Source of the DNA: Flaccisagitta enflata
Lineage: Eukaryota; Chaetognatha; Sagittoidea; Aphragmophora
Length of the DNA stretch: 64,000 nt
Direction of reading: 5' to 3'
Assembly (NCBI GenBank): GCA_965153355.1
Contig: OZ231128.1
Coordinates: forward strand, 42,470,001 to 42,534,000
The notes below the pieces were generated by a model. It saw only the letters and a program-made list of their open reading frames with translations, was not told the origin of the DNA and did no database searches. Position 1 is the first letter of the stretch. Each line of letters starts with the position of its first letter. Below, one piece after another: positions 19,333 through 32,497 of this stretch. A program made the position numbers and the translations under genes.

Positions 19333-19512
19333 TAGAGAGAGATGGGTAAGGCTAACATCTTCTTTTCTTCATTGTCCGCTCGTTCTTTGTTTTGTTTTTC
19401 ATCATTTTTTTGTTTTTCATAGTTTCCTTCATTGACATGTTGTTTCTTCCTGCGCCTGCGGCTTGATCAATATCAGATCAAGGCGACGTTTTCTCTATAC
19501 ATTTTTATTTTT

Positions 19513-19640
19513 TATAAGAACCTAGTTAATAAGAACATCAAGCCTCAAAAACTCAAAAGTTAAAATACGTCATAGTTATTTCACTAATGGCTATCTCTGT
19601 CTTTTTTGAAGGCTTCAGAAAACAATGACGTTCTTATAAA
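19513..19640. mobile_element. Short MITE, TTATAAGAACxTAGTT family
   Basis: The segment starting TTATAAGAACCTAGTTAATA and ending TGACGTTCTTATAA has inverted ends. Its interior 'CACTAATGGCTATCTCTGTC' is shared with 43715-43850. Related, larger copies are at 52428-52810 and possibly 62540-63212. Confidence 0.6.
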
Positions 19641-19649
19641 GAAATGAGC

Positions 19650-19770
19650 AAGGCCGCGGACGGATGGGCAGAAGCGGAAAACCTCAAAAAGTGACTTTGT
19701 GACGGACCGACGGATCGACCAACGGACCAACCGAAAAGTGTTTTTTAGAGTCGCGTGTCCGCGACTAAAA
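19650..19770 (+). mobile_element. Hairpin element
   Basis: It holds GCAAGGCCGCGGACGGATGG, a GACGGACCGACGGATCGACC run and the hairpin AGTCGCGTGTCCGCGACT followed by AAAAAT. Confidence 0.75.
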
Positions 19771-20149
19771 ATGTGCTCTTCTTCTGCCCGACAACCCTCT
19801 GCCTCAATTTCTTCTCTCCGCCTGGCTCGGCGTGTCACTTTCTCTCCTCTTTACTGCTCCCCTCCCCCTTGATTCCCATCTGCCAGCCTCATTCGACTGA
19901 TCATCGATGGGCTGACGGTGCCCAATCTCAGCCACCATCAGGAACGTCATTTTTGCAAAGCATTGAGCTTTTTTCTCGAATGACTGACAAAACAAATCCT
20001 TCCCACTGAATCGTGGCAAGGCCATGAGAAAGGGGGCGCAGGGAGAGAGGGATGATGCGCTGCACCATCTTACTATGGGGAAATCAGATAAGTGCGGATG
20101 TATGTGCTTCGCCCCCACAGTTCAACACACATACGAAAAATTCATATTC

Positions 20150-20640
20150 AATTTTTTTCGATTTATTATGATTTTAAGTAGGATCGATAAAAGGGTGTAA
20201 TCATGCTTTTTTGAGCATGCAAATACAAGAAAACATGTTTATGAGCAAAGTTACTCATCTGTGAGGGTGTTTTGAGCAGTCTAGCTCATTTAGCTCCATC
20301 CCTTTTTTTTTCAAATGCGATAAATGAATAAATATTTTGATACATGTTTAAGCAAGCAGATACAAAAAAAAGCATGTTAGTGAGCTTAGCTGCTCACTTG
20401 GGAGGGTGTTTTTAAGTATTCTAGCTCACTTAACTCATTTAGCTCAGTTTTTTTTCTGATTTTTAATGGGATAAACAAATAGATGTTTTGATGTGAGCAT
20501 GCAAATACCAGAAAGCACATCAGTGAGCATAGCTAGTTGTCTAATTGAGTGACTTTAAGCATTTTAGCTCATCTAGCACATTTCGCTCAGTCCTATTTTT
20601 CTCTGATTTTCAGTGCAAGAAATACCTACAATTGCTCTTG
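20150..20640 (+). repeat. Tandem repeat of about 140 bp, three degenerate copies
   Basis: Each unit has 'GAGCATGCAAATAC' or 'AAGCAAGCAGATAC', then 'AGCATAGC' or 'AGCTTAGC', 'GAGGGTGTTTT' and 'CTAGCTCA(T/C)TTAGCTC'. Three units follow one another and the last decays after 20600. Confidence 0.7.
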
Positions 20641-22169
20641 ATTTGATCAAACAAATAAAAAGATTTTCAGTGACTGAAAACAAAAGCTTGGTGAAAAATG
20701 ACCAATGATTACGACTTTTTCCCTCACGGCGACAGCCGCCATTACTGGTATTGTCCAACTCATTTGTTGGAGCACACGGAGTGGTTACGGAAATACATAT
20801 GATTTATCTTTATACGATTTAATCCGTAAAGAAGCGCGCTCAACATTGTATCAGGTACCTTGCCTATTAACATATTGCTCTAGCGCTCTTTAGTTAAGTT
20901 CTTGACATGGGAGCGAGAGCGATGCGAGGAGAAGAATAAGAGGGGGAGGGGAGGGAGAGGCAGACCGACGGACAGTGCGGATTTTGGAGAAGATAAAAGG
21001 AAACGCTGGTCTTCCGTAGTTATGCCTTGTTATTGAGTTTTTTTCATCAATGTGGTTTGTTTTTTTCATTTCCGTTGAGAGATTCATCTTCCCCTCCCGG
21101 GCAAGGCAGAGGTCGACGATCCATTACACAGTGACAGTAGGATTGGATAATCTTAGCCGCCTTCGATCCATTAAACGTCGATGGCTTGCAAGATTAATAT
21201 TTTCCCCGACCGATTTTATACGTCGGCTGTCATCCTACCCTGAATTAAAGCACTGAAGCAAGCAGCAGCCGCACCCCTTTCCCCTTACCATAGACAGCAA
21301 TATGGTACTTTTCCCGCGTTTTTGCGAGCAGCTTTCTACATCGCTGCTACCAGTGACCAGAAATGGCTTTTGGATAACTGCCCCTGCCCACCCATACGCG
21401 ATACAGAGCTTGGACTAGTGGAATAGCTAAATAGCACAGGAGGTTGAATTCCTCCTTCATACCAGATCCTTGTCAAAAGCAGGTTTAAAACGACCGAAAA
21501 ATTGCCAGGATTTTTATGCGAAACCCAGTCATTAAAGTAAATTATAACTAGACTATATAACATTCACAATCTCCATATTCTCCATAGGTTCCATAGGTTC
21601 ATTCAAGAGTATTCGCTACTAGCTACTACAGGCCAGATTTAAACAGCTCCACAGTCCCTTAAGGTAATATTCTGCGAGAATGTTACCCTCATTACCTTAT
21701 GACCATCTCATTCTTAACACACACACCCAGCCACAAACCACCCAATCCCACTCCAATATGGCAGAAGCTCAAATATCGTGTAATCCACAGGATTCTGGCA
21801 CAAAAGCTCGTAACATCGCCTTTATCGCCAGATGACGATCTCGATATCATGTTCATAAGTGTCGTCCGATCATGATATGGACCTAGATTGGATTCCAAGT
21901 TTCCAAAATAGAAGCCGTAAACCCCAAGGGAAATTCATTCCAAGACCAATGGCGCAATGGGCTATGAGTCATTGGATAGACTCCATGATCCCGAGTCAAA
22001 ACCGAATTCATGCATGGAACGTGCGTCAACTACCAAAAGCAACAACCGACAGCGACGCTTAACACAGGGGGTATCTCCCCCCCCCCGCCTTTGATTTTCT
22101 TCCCCGCAACGCGTCATGACGCAGTTTGAAAATCTATTATTTTCTTCCCCGTAAAATAATGAAACAATG
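20641..22169. other. Unassigned sequence upstream of the LTR element
   Basis: No gene or clear repeat is seen. Frames up to about 75 codons lack splice or family support. Confidence 0.35.
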
Positions 22170-22715
22170 TGTAGTGCCGCGCGTTTCCCCTTCTTGCCCT
22201 CTCTGATATCTGGGTTGGGTCCTTCCCTTTCCCTTGCCGGCTTTGCCCTACCTTCTCCTTCTCTCTCTGGCTGTTGCCTTGGGACCTCCTCTTCCGTGGC
22301 TTCATCTTCCCCACTTTGGCCTACTTAAGGGAGGTGTGACTGCAGTCTGGGAGAGGCCACTCCCCTTCCTTTGGCTTCTCATTCTCCTTGAGCAAGATGT
22401 CCATTTGGATATCACCTCTCTCCCCTTAGGACTGACCTCATTCTTAGGATTCCCCCCCCCCCTTAGGTTAGGCTACCATATTGAGTGACAAGCGTGCCAC
22501 CGCCCCTGTGGGGACTGTGGCATATTCATTAGGGCCTTGGGGTCTTGATTAGGGCTATATCATGGTTTATTTGCCTAGTTTGGTTCTTTCTCAGTACATT
22601 CTTCCCCGCGGGCTCTTAGGGATTTTCTCTTTGAGTTTTTGGCAGGCACCCCATCTTTGAGCATTCTACCCCTGGACCCTGATGATAGCATCCTCCCGCC
22701 TACCCCGGCATATCA
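22170..22715 (+). repeat. 5' LTR, 546 bp
   Basis: TGTAG...TATCA ends. It is identical to the 3' copy except for one extra T before the poly-C run near 22450. A weak 80-codon hydrophobic frame is present in both copies but lacks an ATG. Confidence 0.88.
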
Positions 22716-23746
22716 GTGGTGCTTTCGGCCGGTTCTGGCATATTTTTCAGTATGTTACCCTAGTTAGCTGAGAATAGGACCCTACTAGGAAGTTTAGATT
22801 TTTTTTAGTGACCATGAGACACCTGTCACTTTTGAAGACTGGGCACTGCAGGCTCTTTCAGAGAAAGGTACAAGTTTGAGGTATCTTATCCCTCCCACTC
22901 CTCTTGGCTTTACTCCTTCCCTATCATGGAAGTGGTGATAGCTTGCCCACCTTACCCCTTTTGGCACATGCTTTCCCGTAATGCCGTAGTTTAGATGGGC
23001 TCAAAAGGGCGAAAGCGGGATACACCGAGCATGATCGGACAGCCAGTACCCCGAGTCATAGTGTAGGCCGCGCTGTGATAGATGGGTGATTTTTTTCGCT
23101 AACGTTGAGGCAGTCGGCTAGTTCAATTCCCCTAGGACTCCAATCAGACTCCTACAGTCATTGGCTGGGAGCAGATCTGGACCCCCCACTGTTGGAGCAA
23201 GAGTCTCCTGCGCAAATGGTGGAAGATGGCATGGCCTCGAGAATAGGGTGCTCTGGCACTTATCATCACTCCGCCCTCTGACTTGTTCATGGCCATTTTT
23301 GAAACCTATCAAGACGCTGATTACCCTCTTGTCTCAGCTTGTCTCTTCATCTCAACTCACTCTTACTCCAGAGCTTCAATCATCTAACTGCAAGGTCATC
23401 TTATCTACTATCATCTAACTGTCACATCTTCTTACCCTGTCATCAATCCTTATGGAATATCATCTGATTGTCCGCACCTGTTTGGACAAATGGCGGAATC
23501 CTTCTTGGACAATTGCTCGAACATCTTGTCCAACAGAATCACAAAAGTGTCTCAGGAACATCGTTTGTGGACTGAGACTTTACCTGTGTGTCAAGACAAC
23601 CCTCTACTGGCAGAACCCGATCAAAGCAGCAACTTGAAGTCAAGTCAGCAGCCCCCGCTGGCAGTTGTACACTGGTACAAGAAGAGAAGATGTACGGATA
23701 TTGTTACACATGCGACGAGTTTCGATGAGAAGACAATGGTATCAAA

Positions 23747-26700
23747 ACACTCCTACCACGCTGTGTGGGGTGGGGTGTATCCATTTGTTTTTCTTGGACA
23801 ATGGCAAAGACAGTGGCATAGTGCCATAGACGACGGCAGAGATAATGACAAACACAACGGCAAAGACGATGGAAGAGGACAGTGGCGACTATGGACAGGG
23901 ACGTGCTTGAAGATACTCTGACTCGTCTCTGACTTATGACAATTTTGTGATTTTGTGTACCCGTTGCCAAAGGTTACCAAAAAAAAAAGAAAAAAAAAAG
24001 AAAAAGAGACAGATACAGTGTGCAAAAAAACAAAAACAAATGCGAGAGTGTGCAAGAAAAAAAAGGAAAAAGAAAGCGGGAAAAAAAAAAAGAAATAAAA
24101 GAAATACAATTCAAAGAAAAAATTACAGCTGAAAAAAAAAAAGAAACCGCGCATAGTGCACAAAAACCGTAAGGCAACGGGATTCTATTTCTTGCCCCCT
24201 CAAGTTTGTTTTCTCCTCTCTTAACATGCTCATTGTCTATGTTACGCATAGCACTGTCGCATATTTTCCCGGTATTATTACTTTCCGTTGTATAAATTAA
24301 CTCGCGTGGAAAATTGTAAAGTTATTCTTACTCCGTTTCCTTGTCTCCCTGCTCGATTGCTAATTGTTTTTGTAACGTCGTAATATTAGATCTATTGCCG
24401 TCATTTTAAGTGTCTCGTTGTAGATTTTCGTTTTCTTCTTGCGTGGACGGTCAATCTCAACCGGCGCCTGAATTGTCATTTTTTGAACTCCGACATGGAA
24501 CAACGTCCTAGGCCGACCACTGTGGGGAAGGGCATTATGCTTCTCCATCCGCCGACCTGTCTCGTTTGTCCTATCTCGTTTGTCCTATCTCGTTTGTCCT
24601 ATCTCGTTTGTCCTATCTCGTTTGTCCTATCTCGTTTGTCCTATCGCGTTTGTTCTATCGCGTTTGTCCTATCGCGTTTGTCCTGTCGCGTTTGTCCTGT
24701 CGCGTTTGTCCTGTCGCGTTTGTCCTGTTGCGTTTGTCCTACCGTCCAGTCTATCCGTATGTTTGAACTATTTCTGATCAGTTTGTCTGTTCATAATTTG
24801 TCTGTCAGTCGCGCGCGGCGTGCACGTCATTCCCGCGCGTCGTTCAATTTTGTTTCTTTTATTGCTAACTTCGCCCGACGCTTAGTTGCGTGGTCTGTAA
24901 ACGCACTCCTGCCATGCTGTTTTAACCGGGGCGTATCCACGTCCCCTGTTGTTTTTTTCTCTTTTGACGGAATCTTGCGGGTAAGTTACGGTAAGGTACT
25001 AGTTAGCTTCTAGGATGCGTGGTAACGCAACCTTCATTAAAACACACTCCTGCCATTGTTTGGACCGGGGTGTATCCTTGTGGTAACTGCCGGAGATGGT
25101 AACTTCTGACGGACAGACAAGCGCGCACACCGCTGGTGTTATTCTTTTATCTTTAGTTCCTACTTGTTCCCCTTTCCCTCTTGGTTTGGTTTCATATTGT
25201 GTGCACTTTTTTTTTTTATAAGGACATCGGGTTTTTTCTAGAGCCTTTAAAAAATGTAGATAGCCACTGGTGGGATGACTGCGGCGTTCTTGATTTCTGG
25301 GGGATTTCAAGGCTTGACTGGGTTCTTATAAAAAAAAAGTGTATCGGCTACCATTATTTTCTCCCCGACCCCCCCCCCCTTGTTATGGATATATTTTTCC
25401 CCCCTATTTTGCATCTTGTGCTTTCTCAACCTCACCCCAGGCTTTCACGTCTTTTTCTTCCCCCCCCCCTTATAGCCCCTTGTTTATTTTGGACTTATAT
25501 GTTATATGTTGTATGTTATATGTTTCTCTTTCCTCTTTGGACCCACTAGGTTGAATCTTGACGCGAACACGGCGTATGGGTGCGTTTCAGTTGTCCATAT
25601 GGGCAGATTTTGAACCTCTTACGCCGACTTGTCCGTAAGTTTAGCCTTCATTTCCCCCTTCTTATATTATTTCCCCTCTTGCCCTATTAGCTTCCACCGA
25701 TCTCTCCCCATTCTTTTACATATATTTTACTTATATTTTCCTTCTTATGGCTACCCCTTCGTTTTGGTTCTATGATATTTCTCTTCATTTTTTTTTCTTT
25801 GCTCCCTCTGCTCGGTTTCTGATTTGCTCATGCTTCGCCCATTGACGTTATTCACGTTTTGTTTTGTTTTTTCTGTCTTTTCTGTTTAATTTTTTCCCCC
25901 TCTGGACTCCCTAGGTTAAACCTGGTGTGGGCGTGACGTGTGTGTATATATAGGGACCGATCAGTTGCCCACTTGGGCAGATTTTGAAGCTCTTACGACG
26001 CCACGCTACTGTCGACGTGTCCGTAAGTTTAGCCTTTATTCCCCCCTTCTGTTATTTTCCCCCTGGCCCCAATTTTTTTTACTCCCGATCTCTCCCCATT
26101 TGTCACATTTTACATGTTGCCCCTCCGCTCCGTACGTGGTTTGATGGCTCTTATCCTGCTTATCTTTGTTTCGGCTTTCTGTTACCGTATTTTTTCCATT
26201 TATCGCCCCCCCTCCAATTAAAGCCCCCCCCCCTCTTTTTGCTCCCAGGGGCGGTGATTTGGGGGAGGATGAAGTGGGTGATCATTGGAAGGGGGGTGGT
26301 TTTGCTTGTTTCGGTGTCTATTGTCGGGTATTGATTAGAAAACAGGCGGGGGGTGTCGCTCTGATACATTTGGTGTCGCGTTTCTGTTGTTCTGGGTAAC
26401 ATTCATTGTGGGAAACATAGGAAGGGGGGGTGTTCATGAATCAATGGGGGCGCTAATTGGAGGGTAAAATGACAATATTTTTTCCCAATTTCAAAAGCGC
26501 CCGGGGCGCTAATTAGAAAAAATACGGTAATTTTGGAATCTTATATTTCCCCTTCTTGGGACTCACTGGGTTAAATCTGACGCGAAGACGGCGTATGGGT
26601 ATGTTTCAGTTGCCCATATGGACAGACCCTGGAGCTCTTACGCCGCCGCGCTGCTTTTGACGTGTCCGTAGGTTCCGCGTTTATTTCCCCCCCCCCCACA

Positions 26701-27350
26701 CTTTGTATGTTTTTTCTCTATTGCCCCGTTAGCTTCACCCTTGTCTTTTCCCTCACACTTCTCTTTACCTTACTTCTCTTTACCTTACTTCTCTTTCTCT
26801 TGCTATTTTTTTTTGTCCTTAGACTTCTTTTGTTCCTTTTTTTTTCTCCGATCAGGCACCTGGTTACGTGATTCTTGCTCATATTAGTTGCCCCCTTCGG
26901 CGTTGTTTTAATTCCTCGATCTCTCCCCACTCTTTCACTTCTTAATTTTGTTTTCCCCTTACTTAAAATTACCCTTTTACTTCGGGGGTTCGGTCCTATG
27001 TATACGTCTACCTTTGTTCGGACATTTTTTTTCCCTCTACTTAATTCCCAATTTATTAATTACTCCCCCCCCCATTGGCGTTTGATTTGTTCTTCTATTT
27101 CACTTGAATTTCTCCCCCTAAAACTCGCTGAACTCGTTAAACCTGGGTTCATATCAGTTGCCCATTTGGGCAGAATTCTGGAATCTGGACCCACCCGTTC
27201 ACACACTGGCCGCGGCCTTAGGTTTGTCTCTGTCGCGTTGATACCTAGATTTTGGAAAAAAAATGATGTTTGCTTTGTGCCGGGCATCTTTATTTAGGTG
27301 AAAACAATAACAGACGAGTGTTCCTGCCATGCTGTTTGGACCGGGATGCT
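23747..27350 (+). repeat. Four dispersed copies of a 35-bp motif inside the LTR element
   Basis: The motif CACTCCTGCCATGCTGTTT followed by GGACCGGGGTGTATCC occurs, with changes, at 23747-23782, 24901-24938, 25043-25077 and 27318-27350. Confidence 0.7.
24555..24750 (+). repeat. 14-bp tandem repeat
   Basis: About 14 units of TCGTTTGTCCTATC. The unit drifts to CGCGTTTGTCCTGT in the second half, showing directional homogenisation. It lies inside the LTR element. Confidence 0.9.
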
Positions 27351-27596
27351 AAACATGTTTTGTTTGCTTAAGTTGAGTTTGTCCGTCCGTAGGTGTACAC
27401 TGTACACGGGCTCCACTGTCTGTACAAGTCGCTGATGTTAAGATGCCTGGGTCTCTGGTTTGGTTTCTTTCTAAGGACCGCCGCCTCCAAACAGGCACGA
27501 TCGTACGTCCGCTGCTCGAGCCTAACCTACCCCCCCCCCAGCATTTGACCTCTTTAACCATCCCCGGCCCTTGTGGATTATTATTATTATTATTAC

Positions 27597-27683
<87 letters not shown>

Positions 27684-28150
27684 TATTATTACTATTATTA
27701 TTACTATTATTATTACTATTATTATTACTGTTATAATTATTATTGGTATCTTGTTTTCTGTTGGTTGTCGTGCTTTTTTTTTTTTTTTTTTTTCGTTTTT
27801 TTTTTTTTGCCTTCCGTTTTGGATTTTTTGTTTTGTCTCAAATGTGTTGTTGTTGTTGTTGTTGTTGTTATTATTGTTGTTTTGTTTTCTTGTTGTCTCT
27901 TGTGCCCTTTATTTTGTTGCGTTTGTCTTGTTTTTGTTTTTGTTTTTTTTTCTTTGCGTGGCCGTTTTTTGTTTGTTTGTCTTTTTTTTTGTTTGTTTTT
28001 TTATTCCGTTGGTTTTGTTCCCTTTTATTTATTTCTGTTTTTTTGCTTGTTTTCTTGCTGTGTTTTTTGGTTTTGTTTAGCTTTGTTTTTTCTTGTTTCT
28101 TACATGGTCACCATGTACCCTGGTCACGTTTAAGTTGCCTACGTGGGCAA
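25588..28150 (+). repeat. Five spaced copies of a CAGTTGCCCA-TGGGCAG hairpin block
   Basis: The palindromic core TTGCCCATATGGGCA or a variant occurs at 25588-25606, 25962-25980, 26607-26625, 27155-27173 and 28132-28150. The first three copies share flanks: GTTRAAYCT upstream, 'CTCTTACGCCG' and 'GACGTGTCCGTAAGTTTAGC' downstream, then a pyrimidine-rich tract. Confidence 0.75.
27572..27740. repeat. (TTA)n microsatellite
   Basis: About 55 TTA-type units with periodic TAC interruptions toward the right. It reads as poly-Tyr, poly-Ile or poly-Leu in the three frames. It is not coding. Confidence 0.92.
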
Positions 28151-29353
28151 GCTTTGTTGGCCGCCGCCGCGCGCGATTGGGCCGTGTCATGACCTAATAA
28201 GCTTGTTCACTCGATCGCGTGAATGCCTGTTGCGTGCTGGTTCATTTAATCATTTACTCGTTCACTATTTTGTAGTCGTTCATCTGACCAATGGCTCATT
28301 CAAGTGATTGCTCATTCCCTTGTTCACTCCCTCAAAGCAGGTCATGGCATGGCATTTCGAGATTGGTGCTTTGACAAATTGGTGGTTACGACGGAACGGC
28401 ACTCAAACAATTAAGCGGCGGCTGCCGGCTCGACCTCGTAAGCGCGCCCCATCCTCGAATTTTCAAGGAAAGGCTTGAATATATGGTGGACAGGACATGA
28501 CCAGGTTTGCTCACTCACTCAGTTGCCCACTTATTCTGTGCTTGTTCCTTAATGCGTCCGCGTGTGTTCACTTGTTTGCACGCTCACTTTACTTTCGTTG
28601 CTTGTCTACGTTCGGTTGTCCGGTTGTTTGCTCATTTGTTCGCAATTGGTTCTCGTGTCTGTTCACATGCCTGATTGGTGTCCATTCATTGGCCCGTTCA
28701 TGCTTTATTCCATTCTTAATCTAGTCATGCTCTGTCCAAGTCAGTGACATGCTCAGTCCGCATGTACATCGGTGCATGTACAGACGTGCCTTTGAAGAAT
28801 TGATCAAGGTATTCATGGCTGATGCAGCGCAACAACACGGCGTGGAGATGATGCATCAGGATCGATCTGGGAATGGCTCTCATAAATGAAATTGAATATG
28901 CTGGACAACTATCGCGATATCTTTCCACCGTTTCTGATTGTAATTGTATTCTCGCTTGGGTCATGTATGATATTTCGCCGTTTGTATGTTAATAAGCGTA
29001 CCCGAATTGTTTTACTGTTATGCGGTATTGCTTTTTCATTTACTTTCCGTCCATAATTGACAAGGACATTATTTTGGGACATTGTACAGTTGATCATGAT
29101 AATCAATATTCACGTTGGCTGATTTGTGGCGTTTACTTCGTGGCGTGTCACGCACTCTTTAGCACACATGTGCTAGTGTCGTTTTCTCGTTACCAATAAA
29201 GGCGGCTAATCGCCGGCCGGAAAAAAGTCGTAAGTGGGAATCTTTTTTTTCAGTGCATGTTCTTCTGTGTGTGCATGTCATGATGTCTTGTCGATTGCTT
29301 GTCTGTTTTTGTTATTCAATCGTTGTTTCTCTTTGCCTCTCCGTCTTCCTTTG

Positions 29354-29546
<193 letters not shown>

Positions 29547-30000
29547 ACAGAGTGGAATGCTAGGGCTAGCGTCATAGGAGTTGGAGTCAATTTGCGTGAC
29601 ATCTCGACTATTCTCTGCTGTTACATTGATTGGAAAGTTTGGGATCTATGGGAAATATCGATCTTCTCGGAAATGCGAAAAAATAAAAAAAGATTCAAAA
29701 ATTCATTGCGCCAAAACTGGTGATCGTAGAGACTTCTGGTTGGCGCCATTTGAAAGAGAGGGGTTGGCTCTTTCTTAGCTGTGAATATCGGGAAATGTAT
29801 CATCCCAGTCAGGAAATGGCTCAACTTCCGCAAATTCCCCAAATCAAAAATGGATAACCCGATTTCTCCCCTACGTTTCAAAAAGTCGAATTACGTAATT
29901 CGACTTTTTTCCAATGATGATAGGATGGGGGCCTCTTCGTCTTAGGATTAGCTACTCATTTTGACGCTGAGGACATCGTCTTGGCGTGAGGGGGAGCAAC

Positions 30001-30545
30001 TGTAGTGCCGCGCGTTTCCCCTTCTTGCCCTCTCTGATATCTGGGTTGGGTCCTTCCCTTTCCCTTGCCGGCTTTGCCCTACCTTCTCCTTCTCTCTCTG
30101 GCTGTTGCCTTGGGACCTCCTCTTCCGTGGCTTCATCTTCCCCACTTTGGCCTACTTAAGGGAGGTGTGACTGCAGTCTGGGAGAGGCCACTCCCCTTCC
30201 TTTGGCTTCTCATTCTCCTTGAGCAAGATGTCCATTTGGATATCACCTCTCTCCCCTTAGGACTGACCTCATTCTTAGGATCCCCCCCCCCCTTAGGTTA
30301 GGCTACCATATTGAGTGACAAGCGTGCCACCGCCCCTGTGGGGACTGTGGCATATTCATTAGGGCCTTGGGGTCTTGATTAGGGCTATATCATGGTTTAT
30401 TTGCCTAGTTTGGTTCTTTCTCAGTACATTCTTCCCCGCGGGCTCTTAGGGATTTTCTCTTTGAGTTTTTGGCAGGCACCCCATCTTTGAGCATTCTACC
30501 CCTGGACCCTGATGATAGCATCCTCCCGCCTACCCCGGCATATCA
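30001..30545 (+). repeat. 3' LTR, 545 bp
   Basis: One base shorter than the 5' LTR and otherwise identical by eye. It is preceded by the purine run and followed by AATG. Confidence 0.88.
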
Positions 30546-32010
30546 AATGTAGTTAAGGTTTGAATAGTGTTTAATTGTATTTTTGTGATTTGGTGATTTG
30601 GTACTAAGAAAAGTTATTATTTCCTCAAATAGGGTAGTGATGCGGAAACAGCTAATATGTTAGAATGTGGCCTCCCGCATGTAGATTGTCTCGTATTTAT
30701 ATGGGTCACACTATACTAATTACAGCCATAAATGACACTTTGGACTCATTTCATGACGCCTGGATTATTGTAAGTGAGTGGTATCTGCCACTCAGTTTCT
30801 GGCACTTTTTTTCTTCAAGAAATTTGAGCTACACCTTGACTTGCGATGAGTCAATTAGAGCTAATACCAGCAAAAAACCTTCCTGATGATTAATATAGAT
30901 ATCGCTGATGACGTTGCCGCCACGTAGACCGACCATGAGTAGGTAAGGATCTTGTTGTTTTACTTCATAGAGTTAAAAGTGAAATGCGTTCTGAAAAAAA
31001 CTCGCCCCCGAAAGTGTCTAGACTCACGACAGGCGTAAATCTCCACCGATCCAGGCTTCCTTGGGTTTGTTCGACGGAGATTCGTTTCCTCTCGCGACTT
31101 TTGCTAACTAGAATTGTCGTTTGTTTGTTTGTAATGGATAATAAGTACAAATATAAAAACGATTGATGACTGATAAACACAACTTTACGTTCAGAGTTAG
31201 AGTCCAGGGACTGAAAGGTCAACTTCAGAGGCGCTCATCAAAATCTTATTTAGGCAAGAGCATTTCATGTGTATAAAAGTCAAAAAGTATATCTATTAAT
31301 GTAAACCTTTGGATTAAGAGGATATTTCACTTTTCTTTCTCGATCTACTTCTCTATGAGGATGAGTACTTAATGTACCGCGGTTTTTTAAGTGGCGTTTT
31401 CTGCGTCACTCTACGTGACTTACTCTGCTGTAACAAGTTACACACATGTATAAAAACAAACCAAAGATGATCTTTTTTCCAAAGCAGATTGCATTTCTCT
31501 TACAAGTGCATGCGGTCAGAGTCGAATGAAGCAGCGCTCTTCAATCAGACAATCTCCAAAAATTAGTTTTGCTATGATTTTCTATGTTTTTGTGAAAAAG
31601 ATGGCGCGCAATGATACATGTGCAGAGTAACTTTGACTCTGAAAAAAACGAGTGGGGGCGAGTTTTAGAAAATAAGCGTACAATTCATCGACCTTTTTTT
31701 TCACTTTTTTTTATAATCAAATTGAACTTTACATGAGAACGACATAAGCTGAAGAGTGCTGGCCCCGCTGGTGTTTTTCGCGACTTCAACTTGCATATGT
31801 GGGAAAAAGATCCAAGTTAGGATGCATAAGGAAGTAACTCGTACTTCTTTCTCTACCATGAGTGATAAGATTTGAACATTGGCAGAATTTTATGCCAAAT
31901 CGAAACATTTTTTCTCATTCAAAAATTTAAATCGGTTTAAAAAATAAGAATCAACCACGTTGTTCATTTTTTTTCAAATTGTACGAACACACGCAAAAGT
32001 AAAAAAAAAA
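30546..32010. other. Unassigned intergenic sequence
   Basis: AT-rich sequence. No exon, RNA gene or repeat family is clearly recognised. Confidence 0.35.
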
Positions 32011-32424
32011 CAAGTGACGCAGGGTGACAATATTGTTGTGGACGGGTGGGTAGTGGCATCCAACCCATATCCACACCCCAACTCCCACCTAATACACAAA
32101 CATACACATGAGTATCCAAAACGCTCGTTTTCCACTTTTTGAAGCAATCATTACGGACCAACGGACAGAAAGCATCTTTTAGAATTGCATGTCCGTAACT
32201 AAAAGTAAAATGTGTCCCACCGACCAACCGATGGACGAAAAAGTGCGGTGTTAAGTCGCCTAGGACGCGACTTAAAAACAAGGCCAAAATTCGACCTACA
32301 GAAGGGTCCTCTGCGCTTTCTACCTGCGATGGAGCTTGCTATCACGCACGCGCAAGAGAGAAAGAGGAAGATAGAAAGAAAGAAAGAGAGAAAGAAAGAA
32401 AAAAGAAAGAAAAAAAGAAAGAAA

Positions 32425-32497
<73 letters not shown>

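Noticed and set aside
22234-22488. Hydrophobic frame present in both LTRs
   Set aside because: It is conserved only because the LTRs are nearly identical; no ATG start and ordinary for C/T-rich sequence.
23490-23921. Possible gag-like frame (143 codons) after the 5' LTR
   Set aside because: No CCHC knuckle, no capsid-like pattern that I can recognise, and no pol follows it.
24555-24750. CRISPR-like regular repeats
   Set aside because: A 14-bp head-to-tail array without unique spacers in animal DNA. It is a tandem repeat.
27443-28192. Poly-Leu, poly-Ile and poly-Tyr frames that look like membrane proteins
   Set aside because: Generated by (TTA)n and T-rich sequence in the LTR element interior. 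All three frames are open for the same reason.
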